In this document: one piece after another, positions 61,555 through 64,000 of the stretch
How positions within the stretch are numbered: position 1 is the stretch's first letter
How the letters are laid out: the number at the start of each line of letters is the position of its first letter
NCBI GenBank assembly: GCA_019722365.1
Contig: JADFUC010001990.1
Span: forward strand, 1 to 64,000
Direction: 5' to 3'
Source: Lithospermum erythrorhizon
Taxonomy: Eukaryota > Streptophyta > Magnoliopsida > Boraginales > Boraginaceae
DNA length: 64,000 bases
Program-made: the position numbers and the translations under genes
The notes under the pieces: model-generated
What the model was told of the DNA's origin: nothing
The model's input: only the letters and a program-made list of their open reading frames with translations
The model's database searches: none

Positions 61555-63993
61555 TCACAAGTTGTCGAAATCATTGTTCTTGGACGAAACTGGAACCCTT
61601 ACTCTCATTATCTCAGAAACTACACTCTTTACAAAGTGATCAAAACAAGGAAAGCAGGGACCTTTTGCTTGACTGGTCTGAACATTTCCTGCTCCTTCGG
61701 TGTGGTGACAAATTAAGGATGTCTGCACGGGGTGAACATCCCTCTGCCGATGTTCAGCACCACATATAGCTAAAATTGTGTGTGTGGAGCTTCTTGCAAT
61801 GTCTTTGAAGGTACTGTGAGCTACATCAACGGAGAAGTCAATATCAGAATCTTGAAATATCAATTTTGTAGTTCAAAGCTTATTATGATAAACAGTACTC
61901 AAGTAAACTCGATTAATTTAATGCATGCAAGAAGACGTATATCATGTTAAATGTCATGCTGCAAATGTAACATTCCATACTGCATATGTATCGGATCAGT
62001 GCTCCGAGTGAAATAGCATCCTTAGTGTTCCTTTACTAGAATAATAACTTGATCTTAATATTTTTTTTGTCATTGAAGTATAGTGAGTGCATCTAGAATG
62101 CATCCACCAATGCACTAGCATGATTGCCGTTGGTGCTACCAAATAGTCAAACTAGCCATATCCTTATAGCTAGTCAAGATAGAAGTATTCAAAATTGAAC
62201 TCCAAGAATACGCACTACATACAGTTGAACAGAAGAATCGTTAGAAACTTACCTAATTGCAAATCTCTCGACAACCTGATTAACTGACTTCTAACCATAG
62301 ATTGGATTTGGGGCTTTTCTACCGGAAAAGGGCTCACCTCTCTATATGGATGGGAAGACATGCCAGGATCAGAACCAGCGCTTGGTCCGACGCTACAGGG
62401 TTGCAGCTGCTGATGACCAACTTCTAAACCCGCCCGTGAATTCAACCCAGAAAACTCATTGGGTATGAAAGTGCCAAAAGACGGGTTAGTTGACGTGGAA
62501 GGATAATGTTCTCTCGATTGTTCTCTCATATGGGGAAATCTTACACCTAACACATCTCTGTGTTGCATCAGAGGCATAGTACTATCACTTAAACCCCAAC
62601 TCAGACCCAAATTGTTTTCCGGCACCCTCTGCTGTGTTGCAACATGCTGAACAGCAAATTCTCTATTCTGTCCAACTTGAAATCCAAACAGGCTGCGCCC
62701 TGAAACTGAAGATGGTGGTTCACGAGTTCGATTATCCATATGTCTCCACCTGTTATTGAGAATATTATGTATCTGTCGCTGTATTCTACGTCTTCCAAGA
62801 ACTGTAAGTGCACCTGACCCTGAGCCAGGAGAAGGAAGCTGGCCATCCCCAACTGGAGGTCTAGGAGATGGAACCTGGCAAGAGTCTTGTGTTGATGGTG
62901 TGTCAGGCACATACATCTCGTTAAGATCAAAAGTTTCCCGAATATTGGGAGCAGGTGATGATCCAATAGAGCCATAGGTGGTTGTAGTATGATCGACTGT
63001 AGGGGTCAAAACCTGTTGATTAGGTGAACCAAGAGCAGTGGGTCTACACCCATCACAATACCAATTACCTTCAGGAACTTCCCTTCCTAGACCAACACAA
63101 TAAGTGTGTGCAGGTGAATCACAGAGATCGCATAGAAGCATGAGAGCATCATCACCACCTTGATGACATTCAGTACAAATCACATTATCATATGGATCAA
63201 GAAAACCCTGAAGCTCTTCCTCAGATGGTTGATAAACCTGCAGTTCACATCAATATATAAATAACAAGAAAAAAATCAGTGCCAAACAAACAATTTATTT
63301 AGCTATGAAGAATCAAAAGCATATCACAGCAAATACCTGATCACGTTCAGGGATTTGTATAACAACTGTCCTCAAGTCAAAACCTGTGTTACATTTAGCA
63401 GGCTTACTGATTGTTGCAAAACGCTGCTTGCAAAGGGGGCAACGAGATTCCACCTTTGACCACTCCATTATGCAAGCAAAACAAAAATAATGACTGCAGC
63501 AATTCAGTGTCCCTCTAATCATGCTCTTCCCTTCTTCAGTTAAGCATATTCCACAAACCTGCTTTCCTACTTCAACTTCCACATCCTCAACTTTTTCCTT
63601 CCCCTTTCTTGTCAAGCGCTTTCTCTGTGGCAGCACCTCTTTATGTTCCTCTGACATCTCCGACAAAATCGAACTTCTCGAACTGGTTATCAAATTTCTA
63701 CAAAGTTCATTAGCCTCTCTAATCTGTTCTCTCTCTTCTTCAGATATTGTAAATTCATAATCTGATGATCCAGAACTTACTAAATCTGAATCAGAATTCA
63801 TTGTCAATCTTCTCTTCTTCCCGCGTCTATGAACCTTCTTGCTCCTTTCTTCCACAACTGAATTTTTCTTAATAACTCTCTCGTCATTAGTACATCTCCT
63901 TAGCCTATAATTCCCTTTGGGTTTTCTTCTTGCAGCCTTCTTCGAAATCATCAACTTTCTCTTCCTCTTCTGTCTTTGCCTAATCCTTGTTTC
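61555..63993 (-). CDS. RING and PHD finger protein, C-terminal part (gene runs off the window)
   Basis: Three minus-strand exons: 63993-63337 (657 nt), 63237-62253 (985 nt) and 61820-61555 (266 nt, stop at 61555-61557). The first exon's acceptor (gttacag) sits on the last bases of the window, so the N-terminal exons are outside. The visible 635 residues carry a basic, Lys/Arg-rich stretch, a C3HC4 RING finger at 63555-63418 (CGIC, CSHYFCFAC, CPLC) and a C4HC3 PHD finger at 63177-63046 (CTEC, CDLC, HTYC, CDGC), then a long Ser/Pro-rich tail and a conserved-looking end (STFKDIARSSTHTILAICG). RING fingers usually act as E3 ubiquitin ligases and PHD fingers read histone tails; adjacent RING-PHD resembles PHRF1-type nuclear proteins. 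The name and role in this plant are inferred only from the domains. Confidence 0.88.
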
Positions 63994-64000
63994 CTGTAAC

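Overview
This is nuclear DNA from a flowering plant, almost certainly a eudicot. The genes are split by many short, AT-rich GT-AG introns, plastid-targeted nuclear genes are present, and the gaps hold decayed Ty1/copia retrotransposons, a Stowaway-type MITE and short SINE-like repeats. I cannot name the species. Exon coordinates were worked out by hand from splice sites and reading frame. For the four complete multi-exon genes the exon lengths sum to a multiple of three and the products are close to the expected family lengths.

Layout. Positions 1-4375 hold the 3' (PDZ-domain) exons of a HtrA/Deg-like protease gene on the minus strand; its 5' part is not recognisable. Positions 4376-10572 are a decayed copia element on the minus strand with two LTRs. 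Positions 10573-17668 are repeat debris: a second copia element on the plus strand (LTR, primer-binding site, gag and RT pieces) and an LTR-like block. Positions 18479-28485 (+) are a complete 28-exon SOQ1 gene (HAD hydrolase, membrane segment, thioredoxin-like, NHL propeller). Positions 29553-30542 (-) are an intronless nicotianamine synthase, tail to tail with SOQ1. Positions 30600-35690 are AT-rich and gene-free, with a MITE. Positions 35696-39955 are a third copia element with an exact 5-bp target duplication and a nested solo LTR of the second family. Positions 40000-44900 hold no recognised gene. Positions 44914-50288 (+) encode plastidial dihydrolipoyl dehydrogenase. Positions 53151-56142 (+) encode a CBP60 calmodulin-binding protein, convergent with a SYP4-type TGN syntaxin at 57352-60519 (-). 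The window ends inside a RING plus PHD finger gene at 61555-63993 (-).

The genes do not form a pathway cluster. SOQ1 (thylakoid photoprotection) and LPD (plastid pyruvate dehydrogenase E3) both act in chloroplast redox chemistry, but they lie 16 kb apart with nicotianamine synthase and a retrotransposon between them, so I treat this as coincidence. I found no evidence of an undescribed multi-gene system. The most unusual observations are an LPD intron without a standard GT-AG solution whose two junctions lie in a 14-bp direct repeat, a 75-nt frame-preserving CBP60 intron that stays open when retained, minisatellites in the first introns of LPD and SYP4, a GC-AG intron in SOQ1, and the nested retrotransposon history at 35.7-40 kb.
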